This document shows positions 9,127-16,407 of a stretch of DNA of 64,000 nt, piece after piece (positions within the stretch are counted from its first letter, which is position 1; each line of letters opens with the position of its first letter). The stretch is taken from contig NZ_OMPE01000008.1 of NCBI RefSeq assembly GCF_900312815.1, positions 1-64,000 of the forward strand, written 5' to 3'. The notes under the pieces were generated by a model. The model did no database searches. It was not told where the DNA came from and saw only the letters and a list, made by a program, of their open reading frames with translations. Both the position numbers and the translations under genes were made by a program. This DNA comes from Aquimarina sp. AU474. GTDB lineage: Bacteria > Bacteroidota > Bacteroidia > Flavobacteriales > Flavobacteriaceae.

Positions 9127-10030
9127 TCCAAAATCTAATTAGTTGATTTACAAAAGTTGTAGCGTCATCAATATTCCATTGTTGGTCTCCAGATCCAAAT
9201 AGTTTTCGTTGCTCGTTTTGAACCAAGTAATTAGCCATTTTTCCATTTTTTAAATCAGCACTAAATTGATTAATTATTGAAACGGTAATATCCCCATAGG
9301 AACTTTGTCGGAAATTCGAATTTTGAGAATTATAAATAAGACATTCTAGGAAGTAAGAAGGTGCAAGTTCTTTAGTTATATAATTCTTATCTACCATGCT
9401 TGCCTTCATATTCTTCAATACACGAACGGATGGTTTAAAATTCCCATTGGTGTTTTCGTGTCGATTTTTAATACTACCATTCTTTAAATGAACCTTGGGA
9501 TAGTTGATGATTGTTTTTGAAGGAGAATCATGTTCGGTCTCAAATAAAATCCCTTCAATATAGTTTTCATTACTAGACGAATATGAAATATACTTTCTGT
9601 ATGGGTTACAGACCAGAACATCACAATCAAGACGGCTACCATCACCTTTTACTAAAATTGCTTTATTGCCTACAACAACATTATTTTTACCATAACACTC
9701 TTGTAATTGCTTTACAACAGAGGCTTTAAAAGCTGCCAAAGAATATTTTGCAGGTTTATAATTAGCTCTGTATTCTTCTTTTTGAGATTCTGTTAGTGCA
9801 GAAAGATTTTTAGAAAAAATTGACCTGAACTCAACCACCAAGTCAACATCACTATTACCATAAATATTAGTATAGTTCGGGTAAGAGCCTTGCAAATAGG
9901 TAACGTAATTAACATCATCATTCCAGTTTACTTTTTTTATACAGTTTTCTACGCTTTTATGTGTTGCGGCAGATGATTGAACTGCTCCTTGATTAGACCA
10001 TGTCTTTAATTGTCTTTCAGGTATTGGCAT
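9116..10030 (-). CDS. CD-NTase (SMODS cyclic oligonucleotide synthase) of type I CBASS
   Basis: This 304-residue protein has the nucleotidyltransferase motif GSYPNYTNIYGNSDVDLV (48-65), with Gly48-Ser49 and the metal ligands Asp61 and Asp63. The third acidic strand is RLDCDVLV (Asp135, with Asp137). These are the catalytic features of cGAS/DncV-like enzymes. It is predicted to sense infection and make a cyclic di- or trinucleotide that activates CapV. It is the first gene of the cassette, starting about 25 bp inside boundary element B, and it overlaps capV. The CD-NTase clade and nucleotide product cannot be called safely by eye, so no cdn letter is given. Confidence 0.88.
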   Translation of the reverse strand: MPIPERQLKTWSNQGAVQSSAATHKSVENCIKKVNWNDDVNYVTYLQGSYPNYTNIYGNSDVDLVVEFRSIFSKNLSALTESQKEEYRANYKPAKYSLAAFKASVVKQLQECYGKNNVVVGNKAILVKGDGSRLDCDVLVCNPYRKYISYSSSNENYIEGILFETEHDSPSKTIINYPKVHLKNGSIKNRHENTNGNFKPSVRVLKNMKASMVDKNYITKELAPSYFLECLIYNSQNSNFRQSSYGDITVSIINQFSADLKNGKMANYLVQNEQRKLFGSGDQQWNIDDATTFVNQLIRFWNEY

Positions 10031-10047
10031 TAATGGTTGTTTTAATT

Positions 10048-10120
10048 ACAGATAACGTCTCTTGTATGTTGCGTTTGCTTCCCGAAGGGAGCAAATGAAA
10101 TATACAAACTGTTAGGCACA
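10048..10120 (-). repeat. attC-like cassette boundary B
   Basis: The imperfect palindrome runs from TAAC at 10053-10056 to GTTA at 10111-10114. The arms pair through TTGTAT, TTTGCT and CCC around a GAAGGG turn. Its outer boxes are cassette-specific. ACAGATAAC (10048-10056) is the exact complement of 7168-7176, across the CBASS-Panoptes unit. GTTAGGCACA (10111-10120) is the exact complement of TGTGCCTAAC at 11720-11729, across the HNH/HEPN pair. The right box GTTAGGC also fits the classical integron core GTTRRRY when the other strand is read as GCCTAAC. Confidence 0.78.
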
Positions 10121-10130
10121 GTTTTTATAA

Positions 10131-11186
10131 TTAATTTTTAATAAAGTTACCATTATTATCAAATAGATAGTTCCTTTTGTTTTCTTCAATTTCCTTCAAT
10201 ATTTGTTTTTTGTTTTGGACTTCGCCAATCATTGGTTCAACAAATTGTCTTAACAGTTGTCCTGAAGAAATAAAACGTTCTTTTTCGTCTAATAACTCGA
10301 CCAACTTAGGCATAGTTGCTTTAATTTTATATTCATTAAGAGAACTATTAAATAGAGAAAAATATATTGGTCTTTCTTTTAGATTAATATTAATAAAACT
10401 CAAATGAGCAAAAATATCTCTTATTTGAAAAGGTGATAATGGACCTCCAATTCTTGAAAAGTTATCATTATACAAAGTAAAACCAGCACAAGAATCGTTT
10501 AATACTGAAATGATACAGAATTCATCTAATTGTAGCATAATAGTTTTACTAACTTCATTATCCATAAAGTCAAATCCGTCCGCTTTTTCAATTGCCATAG
10601 CAGGGACAATAAATATTGTCCCATAAACATTGTAATCAATTTTGACATTAGTGTAATGACTTCTTGAGATACAATGTATATGGTGCATTTCTTCCCAATA
10701 ATATTTGTCCGATAAAAATCCAGCATCAATTCTTATGTCTCTTTCAGACAATAATGTTTTATCTTTTAAATGAGTTTTAAGGAAAATTAGACATAACCAT
10801 TTAAATAAAAAATGAAGAATTTTTGGGTCTTTATTTATTTCTTCTAAGATTTCTAAATAAGTTTTGTTTAGTAATTTACTTATTGGTACTTCATAAGTTT
10901 TGCCCAATTCGGAATTACACTCCTCACAACAGGGAACTGTATATTGACCATACTTAAATTTTGTTCCATTAGGTAGAGTTATATATTTATTATGAAGATT
11001 ATACTTTTTTAAAATCCAATTTGGTATTATATGTTCATCATTGAATTCTTTTGAGCCAGGTTTTGCTCCACAGATAAAACAACAGTTACCGTGAGTTATA
11101 TCATCTAGGAAATGTTGTAAGCCAAAAAAGATAATTTTTCCCTTTTCGTTTGTAATGGTTTTACTTATTTCCAGTTTATTTCTCAA
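10131..11186 (-). CDS. HNH-type zinc-finger nuclease-like protein
   Basis: This 351-residue soluble protein has an HNH-like metal site near the N terminus: CCFIC (Cys36, Cys39), NDEHIIPNW (Asp50-Glu51-His52) and CCEECN (Cys87, Cys90, Asn91). The spacing matches HNH endonucleases with a structural zinc knuckle. The remaining 260 residues are not recognised. It is in the same cassette as the upstream 154-residue HEPN-motif gene (61 bp between them, no boundary element), so the two may be expressed and work together. It probably cuts DNA during defence; target and trigger are unknown. Confidence 0.7.
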   Translation of the reverse strand: MRNKLEISKTITNEKGKIIFFGLQHFLDDITHGNCCFICGAKPGSKEFNDEHIIPNWILKKYNLHNKYITLPNGTKFKYGQYTVPCCEECNSELGKTYEVPISKLLNKTYLEILEEINKDPKILHFLFKWLCLIFLKTHLKDKTLLSERDIRIDAGFLSDKYYWEEMHHIHCISRSHYTNVKIDYNVYGTIFIVPAMAIEKADGFDFMDNEVSKTIMLQLDEFCIISVLNDSCAGFTLYNDNFSRIGGPLSPFQIRDIFAHLSFININLKERPIYFSLFNSSLNEYKIKATMPKLVELLDEKERFISSGQLLRQFVEPMIGEVQNKKQILKEIEENKRNYLFDNNGNFIKN

Positions 11187-11247
11187 ATTGATTCTTTATT
11201 TTGTTGTGACGCAAATTCACAATTACAAATAGCATATGCTATGTTTT

Positions 11248-11712
11248 TTAATCCCATCCATTACTTTCATTCGTCCAGTCAAACAGAAAGCAGATATGCT
11301 CAAGTTCTTTTATTGCTTTCCATAAAATTCTCTGATTTTTAGAAAACCTTCCTTGAACATTTAATTTATTTAGCATTCCATTCATTAGTGCTTCATTTGC
11401 TAAAATTTCGTGTGCTATATGATTTCTTGAATCAACAACTTCTTTGAGAAGAGCAATAAAGTCCGCTCTTAAACCTTTCTTTTCAAGTTCAATTCTAGTT
11501 TTTCCCAAAGTCCACCTTTCCATATCATCAAGATTTCCTTCAAACTTTTGTTCAAATAGCTTTTTAAGTCCAAATTCAAGTATTTGAGCCATTCCCATAT
11601 ACATCGCGTATTGCTCAATGAAACTCAAATTTTCATATTTCTTTAGTCCTTTTTGAGTTCCTTCTCTTATTTGTTCAGCATTAAGATTTGGTACTTTTTC
11701 TTCCTCACTCAT
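11248..11712 (-). CDS. small HEPN-motif protein
   Basis: This 154-residue all-helical protein has SRNHIAHEIL at 95-104, whose Arg96 to His101 spacing (R-x4-H) is the HEPN signature. Upstream helices such as EQYAMYMGMAQILEFGLKKL are typical of the HEPN four-helix bundle. The stand-alone size suits a HEPN toxin, sensor or partner subunit. It opens the cassette that also carries the HNH gene, starting right after boundary element C. The usual partner of HEPN toxins (MNT nucleotidyltransferase) is absent, so a classical HEPN-MNT toxin-antitoxin is not supported. Confidence 0.65.
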   Translation of the reverse strand: MSEEEKVPNLNAEQIREGTQKGLKKYENLSFIEQYAMYMGMAQILEFGLKKLFEQKFEGNLDDMERWTLGKTRIELEKKGLRADFIALLKEVVDSRNHIAHEILANEALMNGMLNKLNVQGRFSKNQRILWKAIKELEHICFLFDWTNESNGWD

Positions 11713-11719
11713 TTTTTAT

Positions 11720-11895
11720 TGTGCCTAACGTATGTATATGTGTCGTAGCTGTGCAAAATGTTACCTTGCTTTTCGATTTTTCTTGCGCATTGGTTGCTAA
11801 CTTTTACTTTTTGCAAGCATTGCGTCTTACCAAAAATACAATAACCATTCGATTGATCACTTAGCTGCTATGATCACATATATGGTGTTAGCAAC
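11720..11895 (-). repeat. attC-like cassette boundary C
   Basis: TGTGCCTAAC (11720-11729) and GTTAGCAAC (11887-11895) bound a roughly 170-bp element whose ends pair: TATGTATATGTGTCGTAGC on one side and its near complement GCTATGATCACATATATGG on the other. The left box is the exact complement of 10111-10120. The right box is the exact complement of GTTGCTAAC at 12367-12375. The internal arm TATGTGTCGTAGCT resembles TGGTGTCGTTGCT in element A, so the elements form a family although their boxes differ. Confidence 0.75.
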
Positions 11896-11901
11896 TGGCT
11901 T

Positions 11902-12348
11902 TTATTTAGTCGGTATATTTCCTTTGCCTGCTTTTACAATTACGAATCCATATTCCACATCATCAGACACGTTATAATTTTCCCAAAATTCGCCACCAAT
12001 TCCAGTTAATTGTCCTTTTTTATCTTTAGTTTCAAGTCCATATTCTCCGAAATAAATTTCAGGTCCGATGTCAAACAAAATAGAATCAGTATCTATTAAT
12101 GAGAGAATTTTCTCTTCGTTTGGATTAAGTTTAATTTTACCTTTAATAACAACAGATTTGTCAGTTTCATTCCGCAAGAAGATTTTATATGACGCTCCTG
12201 TTTTTTCATATTTGGCAGGAATTATATAAGTCTCATTACCTTTTTTAGTAATTTCATTTCCAAGTTTGTCCTTATATCTATTTTCATTTTTACAACTAAA
12301 TAAAAATAATAGGATTCCAACCGCAGATATTATTGTTTTAAGTTTCAT
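11902..12348 (-). CDS. small lipoprotein, single-gene cassette
   Basis: This 148-residue protein starts with a lipoprotein signal, LLFLFSC with Cys19, followed by charged KNENR, so it is probably anchored in the cytoplasmic or outer membrane. The mature part is a beta-rich domain with no recognised catalytic motif (repeats of KGKIKLNPNEEK and DKSVVIKG type strands). It occupies a complete cassette flanked by an exact 9-bp inverted match, GTTAGCAAC. A surface role that modifies phage receptor access is possible but unsupported. Confidence 0.7.
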   Translation of the reverse strand: MKLKTIISAVGILLFLFSCKNENRYKDKLGNEITKKGNETYIIPAKYEKTGASYKIFLRNETDKSVVIKGKIKLNPNEEKILSLIDTDSILFDIGPEIYFGEYGLETKDKKGQLTGIGGEFWENYNVSDDVEYGFVIVKAGKGNIPTK

Positions 12349-12366
12349 TTTTTAAGATCTGTGCTT

Positions 12367-12420
12367 GTTGCTAACAACTGTGTATGTGTAAAAGTACATA
12401 TATTTTGCTATTGCCTAGGG
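12367..12420 (-). repeat. attC-like boundary E, incomplete, right edge of the cassette island
   Basis: GTTGCTAAC (12367-12375) is the exact complement of 11887-11895 and is followed by TGTGTATGTG, as in the other elements, with a short internal pairing of TATGT and ACATA. No outer GTTA box follows within the next 150 bp, so only one half is recognisable. The gene beyond (12543) is on the opposite strand and is an ordinary chromosomal gene. This is probably the junction between the island and the chromosome. Confidence 0.5.
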
Positions 12421-12542
12421 GCCAAACTACGGCTATTGAGTAATATTTTTTTACGGGAATCCACAATTTGTGAGTTTTTTTAAAATATTGCGCTGTAAAA
12501 TGGGGAGAACTAGGCTTACCAATAAAATAGTATATTTAAACC

Positions 12543-13367
12543 ATGCAACATCAAGAATTCTATTTGGAGTACCAAAAGCATCAACTTTTTGCACAGTATT
12601 GGGTGCCTAATGAGTGTAAAGCAGTAGTATTATTAGTGCATGGGATGGGGGAGCACTCTTCTAGATATACATCCTATGCGATCCCAGAGCTATTGGCCAA
12701 ACATATTGGGGTAATCACCTATGATAATTTTGGGCATGGCAAAAGTAGCGGTAAACGAGGCCATTGCCCAAGCTATGATGCACTCCTACAGGTGATGGAT
12801 ATGATGTTGACCAAAACACAAGAACTCGCCAATGAGCGCCCTATATTTTTGTACGGCCATAGTATGGGAGGTAATCTGGTTATTAATTATATGCTTAAAC
12901 GGCAGCCTAATCTGGCAGGTGCCATTGCTACCAGCCCATTTTTGCGATTGGCGTTTAATCCCCCAGCCTGGAAAATGACCATGGGCAAATTAATGCAAAA
13001 AATAGCACCCTCGATAACCCTACCCTCTGGTCTTGATGTTAGCGCAATATCTAGAATACGAGAAGAGGTAGAAAAGTATAAAAACGATCCCTTGGTGCAT
13101 GATAAGGTGAGTCCTAATTTTTCGTTTCCTATAATAGAAGCAGGGGAGTGGGCGATAACCCATGCGGCAACTTTGCAAAAACCGATGCTACTTTTGCACG
13201 GTACCGATGATCAAATCATAGCGTATACCGCTACCCAAGAGTTTGCGGCGCAAACAGATCAAGCAGAGCTGGTATTGTTTAAAGATGGGTACCACGAATT
13301 GCATAATGATGTAGAGAAAGGTAAATTACTAACCACCATCACTGCCTGGATACACCAAACGATATAA
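12543..13367 (+). CDS. alpha/beta hydrolase, monoacylglycerol lipase/lysophospholipase family
   Basis: The 274-residue enzyme has the Hydrolase_4 pattern: VHGMGEHSSRY oxyanion region (32-42), GHGKSSGKRG, nucleophile elbow GHSMGG with Ser107, acid in HGTDDQI (Asp222 or Asp223) and His251 in DGYHELHND. No signal peptide is present, so it acts in the cytoplasm, probably on monoacylglycerols or lysophospholipids. It is the first gene of a small plus-strand group with the 103-residue protein and ferritin. Confidence 0.85.
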   Translation: MQHQEFYLEYQKHQLFAQYWVPNECKAVVLLVHGMGEHSSRYTSYAIPELLAKHIGVITYDNFGHGKSSGKRGHCPSYDALLQVMDMMLTKTQELANERPIFLYGHSMGGNLVINYMLKRQPNLAGAIATSPFLRLAFNPPAWKMTMGKLMQKIAPSITLPSGLDVSAISRIREEVEKYKNDPLVHDKVSPNFSFPIIEAGEWAITHAATLQKPMLLLHGTDDQIIAYTATQEFAAQTDQAELVLFKDGYHELHNDVEKGKLLTTITAWIHQTI

Positions 13368-13449
13368 TTATGATGTAGGATACCATGAGCGAAAAATTCA
13401 TTTTATATTTGGATTAAATCTAAATAAGGATTATTTTCGCCACCGGAAT

Positions 13450-13761
13450 ATGGAATTACTATTTACATCAACCTATTATACATCGTATCAATCTACCAAG
13501 GATCGATGTTTTTATATAGATTTTGGCCACAAGATGGTTAAGGTTTCTTTTTGCCAACTCCTTAGTTTACGGTACAAAGCAAAGCAATTATCTAGTCATG
13601 ATCATTTGGAGTATATGCTTTCTCATTGTGATGTAACACTACTTACTTTTTGTGATAAAGAGCATGTGATTATATTAGATACCTTGCAGGTTTTGGATTT
13701 TACAGAGTTGATACAAGGTACCTTTGCTATGATAGAATTGCGTACCGCCCTGACTGCTTAG
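13450..13761 (+). CDS. small conserved-looking hypothetical protein
   Basis: This 103-residue soluble protein has a beta-rich N-terminal half (FYIDFGHKMVKVSFCQL) and three further cysteines. It lies 82 bp after the hydrolase and 95 bp before ferritin on the same strand. The pairing with ferritin suggests, weakly, a role in iron or redox balance. I do not recognise the family. Confidence 0.65.
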   Translation: MELLFTSTYYTSYQSTKDRCFYIDFGHKMVKVSFCQLLSLRYKAKQLSSHDHLEYMLSHCDVTLLTFCDKEHVIILDTLQVLDFTELIQGTFAMIELRTALTA

Positions 13762-13856
13762 GTTAGCTTAGATTTAGACTGGCTATAAATTACCCCCTTG
13801 ATTCCTTTAAACGCCTTATTTTCCTTAATTTTATAATAAAGTTAAAGAGTATCGTT

Positions 13857-14363
13857 ATGGAAAATATTGCAAGACAACAAATAAGCATTAATCTAGAGGT
13901 TATGGATATGCTTAATCAACAAATAGCAAAAGAACAACATTCTTCGTCTGTATATTTGGCAATGGCTTCCTGGTGCGATCAACGTGGATTAGAACGTAGT
14001 GCTTCCTTTTTTTATAGACAATCTGTAGAAGAAAGAGAGCATATGATGAAAATCTTTGCTTTTATTAATAATAGCGGGGGGTCTGCATATTCTCCCGATG
14101 TCACTAATATTGCTCATGAGTATGCTTCTTTAAAAGAAGTGTTTGAGTTGGCATTGCAACAAGAAATCTCGGTAACACAATCTATATATAAGATAGTTGC
14201 CAAATGCCGTAAGGTAAATGATTTTGGTACCGAAAACTTTTTACAGTGGTTTGTAGAAGAACAGATGGAAGAGGAGCAAAGCATACGAGATATCCTGGAT
14301 ATGTTCGATCTTATGGGTGATGCACCTTTAAAGTTAATCGACGAGCGTATACCAAAGGAATAA
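13857..14363 (+). CDS. ftnA: ferritin (non-haem iron storage)
   Basis: The 168-residue protein matches bacterial ferritin over its full length. The ferroxidase residues are visible: Glu26 in KEQHSSSVYLAMA, Glu59 and His62 in EEREHM, and the later QQEISV and EEQMEEEQ segments. It forms a 24-subunit shell in the cytoplasm that oxidises and stores Fe(II). The spacing suggests its own promoter in the 95-bp A/T-rich leader. Confidence 0.92.
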   Translation: MENIARQQISINLEVMDMLNQQIAKEQHSSSVYLAMASWCDQRGLERSASFFYRQSVEEREHMMKIFAFINNSGGSAYSPDVTNIAHEYASLKEVFELALQQEISVTQSIYKIVAKCRKVNDFGTENFLQWFVEEQMEEEQSIRDILDMFDLMGDAPLKLIDERIPKE

Positions 14364-14425
14364 TACGCCCCCAGATACCTTTCTTTTTTTGTAATGAAAT
14401 CTCACTAGTAGTTTCCCAAACGAAA

Positions 14426-14902
14426 TTATAGGGAGAGCGATTCTAATTCTAGTTGATAATCATATTGTAGATCTTCGTGCAATGCACCGATTTTCTTTTT
14501 TACCGATAGGATCTCTCTATCCCGTATATTTTGTAAAACACTACTCTTATGAATATAGGGTGTAAAATCATTAAGTTTTTTACAAAAATAAATCAATAGC
14601 TCTACCTCGGTCTCTTTGTTGTTAGAATAGCGAATGTATTTTTTGATCATTCGTAAGATTTTACGAACACTCTTCTTTATATAATGATACGATGCAGTAT
14701 TGATAATTTCAAATTGCTCATCGACTTCGGTATGGATCCCAGCGATATATTCATCTTCATCAGACGATTCGAACAGTAAATACGTAAGTAACTCCTTATT
14801 TTCTTTTTTAAATCTAGAGAGCCTTAGACATAACTCTATAAGTTCGAGATGAGAGGAGTGTGACAGTTCGGTTTTAATTTCTTTGGCAGTAGCAGCTTTC
14901 AT
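14426..14902 (-). CDS. hypothetical helical protein
   Basis: This 158-residue soluble protein is almost wholly helical and highly charged, with a basic central stretch (KKSVRKILRMIKKYIRY). No motif is recognised. Proteins of this kind are seen in flavobacterial genomes next to housekeeping genes. It is convergent with ferritin, and its start faces the DnaA-box-rich gap. Confidence 0.6.
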   Translation of the reverse strand: MKAATAKEIKTELSHSSHLELIELCLRLSRFKKENKELLTYLLFESSDEDEYIAGIHTEVDEQFEIINTASYHYIKKSVRKILRMIKKYIRYSNNKETEVELLIYFCKKLNDFTPYIHKSSVLQNIRDREILSVKKKIGALHEDLQYDYQLELESLSL

Positions 14903-14974
14903 GCATGCAATTTAAATCAAAAAATAGGTAGTCACAGTGTTGGTATGGATGTTTTTGTTGGATATGGTTTACGG

Positions 14975-15240
14975 TTATTAACAGCGGTTTGTGTTAATAA
15001 AGCACCAAAAATGTGAATAAGCTGTTGATTTTTAGGGTTTTTGAGTATGGTTTTCAACAATTTGAGAGTACTCGAAATTAGTAAAATGGAGTTATTAACA
15101 TAGTTATTAACAATTATTGTAAGTTTATACGTGTTAATTTTTATTTTATTGTGAATTAAATCACATTTAATCGTAATAAAATATGATTTCAACAAATTAT
15201 TAACATATAATAAACATAATATTTGGTAATTTGTTGATAA
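14975..15240. other. cluster of seven DnaA-box-like 9-mers (candidate replication origin or regulator array)
   Basis: The intergenic gap 14903-15543 holds TTATTAACA at 14975-14983, 15092-15100, 15104-15112 and 15197-15205, its complement TGTTAATAA at 14992-15000, TGTTGATAA at 15232-15240 and TGTGAATAA (complement of TTATTCACA, the canonical TTATnCACA form) at 15012-15020. Near matches occur at 15023 and 15051. The surrounding DNA is very A/T-rich, as in unwinding elements. No gene is credible here: an 87-codon minus-strand frame across it is low-complexity. The remainder (15241-15543) shows nothing clear. dnaA is not in the window. Confidence 0.45.
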
Positions 15241-15543
15241 CGTGTTAATTTAGTAGCAAAGAACCTTAAATCACACACGTCATGAACAATCTATACTCCC
15301 ATTTTGGATTAAATCTTACAAGTTTTGTAAATTTTTTAAGACAACTCCCACAAGCTTCTAGTTATGCGATTCGTAAGTAATAGAGACATAACAAATATTG
15401 GCTATTTGTTTTTTAAATCGATTAGAGGGATTATCTTCTGGTAATTCCTCTTTTTTAAAAGAAAAGACATACGCTATTGTACCCTATGTAGTATGCATTA
15501 GTCACTTAGGTTAGGGCTATATCATTTTTGTAGTTAACTACAG

Positions 15544-16299
15544 TTATTTGATCGCTTTAATCAAGTTGTGCTTGGCTAACTTCAAAATTTCATGCAATTC
15601 TTGTATCGATATTTCTTCGGCATTATTAAAGTCTACAAGAACATGATCATATTTTTTAGGATATTTTTCTTGTATGGCCTCGCGTACAAATTTTATAGCA
15701 GGCCTTAAATGGCGATATTGCCCATCAATAACAATAGACGATTCGTAGAGCGCACAAAATAAACTATAAGTAGTATTAGACTCACATATTCTAGTATCAT
15801 TTTTATTCCAACTTTTCTTAGAATCCAATAGTTTAATAGTGTTTTCAATAATGTTTACCTCAATATCACTTGGTTTAAACCAATTTCCTTGTAATTGTGC
15901 ATCTTGATAGTTAAATTCTTTAATGACCATGGGTAGTACTTTTGTTCCATCTTCAAAATTTCCGGCATAATATCCATTAGTGTATTGAATAAGAGTGGCA
16001 ATACGATTGGGCATATTGGGCCAAGAGATTTTTACGAATCTTTGCACTGTGTCGTTTTTGATCACAGTAAATTCTATGGGAGATTTTCCATACGCAGCGA
16101 GGGTAATAGAGGTTAACGCCCTACCATCTCTGATTATGTTATACCTGCCTTGGTGTGTTTGCCCGTTTTGATCGGTGTAGGTTCCAAACCAGAGCTCTTT
16201 TTTTTGAGCAAAAGCAGTACTAGAAAAGAAAAATAGAAATAGTAAAAGAAAAAGATTTGGATAGGATAACGATTTGATTTTTTTGATTGATGATTGCAT
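15544..16299 (-). CDS. secreted hypothetical protein
   Basis: The 251-residue protein begins with a strong signal peptide (LFLLLFLFFFSSTAFAQ, cleaved after about residue 31). The mature part starts with a beta-rich domain with strands such as ELWFGTYTDQNGQTHQGRYN. Its end is a helical segment (about 205-251). The family is not recognised. It stands alone, 108 bp beyond the end of the hut operon, on the same strand. Confidence 0.7.
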   Translation of the reverse strand: MQSSIKKIKSLSYPNLFLLLFLFFFSSTAFAQKKELWFGTYTDQNGQTHQGRYNIIRDGRALTSITLAAYGKSPIEFTVIKNDTVQRFVKISWPNMPNRIATLIQYTNGYYAGNFEDGTKVLPMVIKEFNYQDAQLQGNWFKPSDIEVNIIENTIKLLDSKKSWNKNDTRICESNTTYSLFCALYESSIVIDGQYRHLRPAIKFVREAIQEKYPKKYDHVLVDFNNAEEISIQELHEILKLAKHNLIKAIK

Positions 16300-16407
16300 G
16301 ATTTTTATATTTAACTGGTTAAATATAAGAGTCTTATTACATCAAAATGTTACAGTTCTATTGCCCGAAAAAGGATGTGCTGTTTTTGTCTGTGAGCTTA
16401 ATGGATA

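Noticed and set aside
11248..11712. HEPN-MNT toxin-antitoxin
   Set aside because: No MNT nucleotidyltransferase lies beside the HEPN gene; the only nucleotidyltransferase nearby is the CD-NTase in another cassette.
4404..12420. Prophage or transposon as the origin of the island
   Set aside because: No phage structural genes, transposase, terminal inverted repeats or target-site duplication were seen; the boundary boxes fit cassettes better.
14932..15195. 87-codon minus-strand open frame
   Set aside because: It spans the DnaA-box-like cluster and its sequence is low-complexity Asn/Ile/Leu/Lys from A/T-rich DNA.
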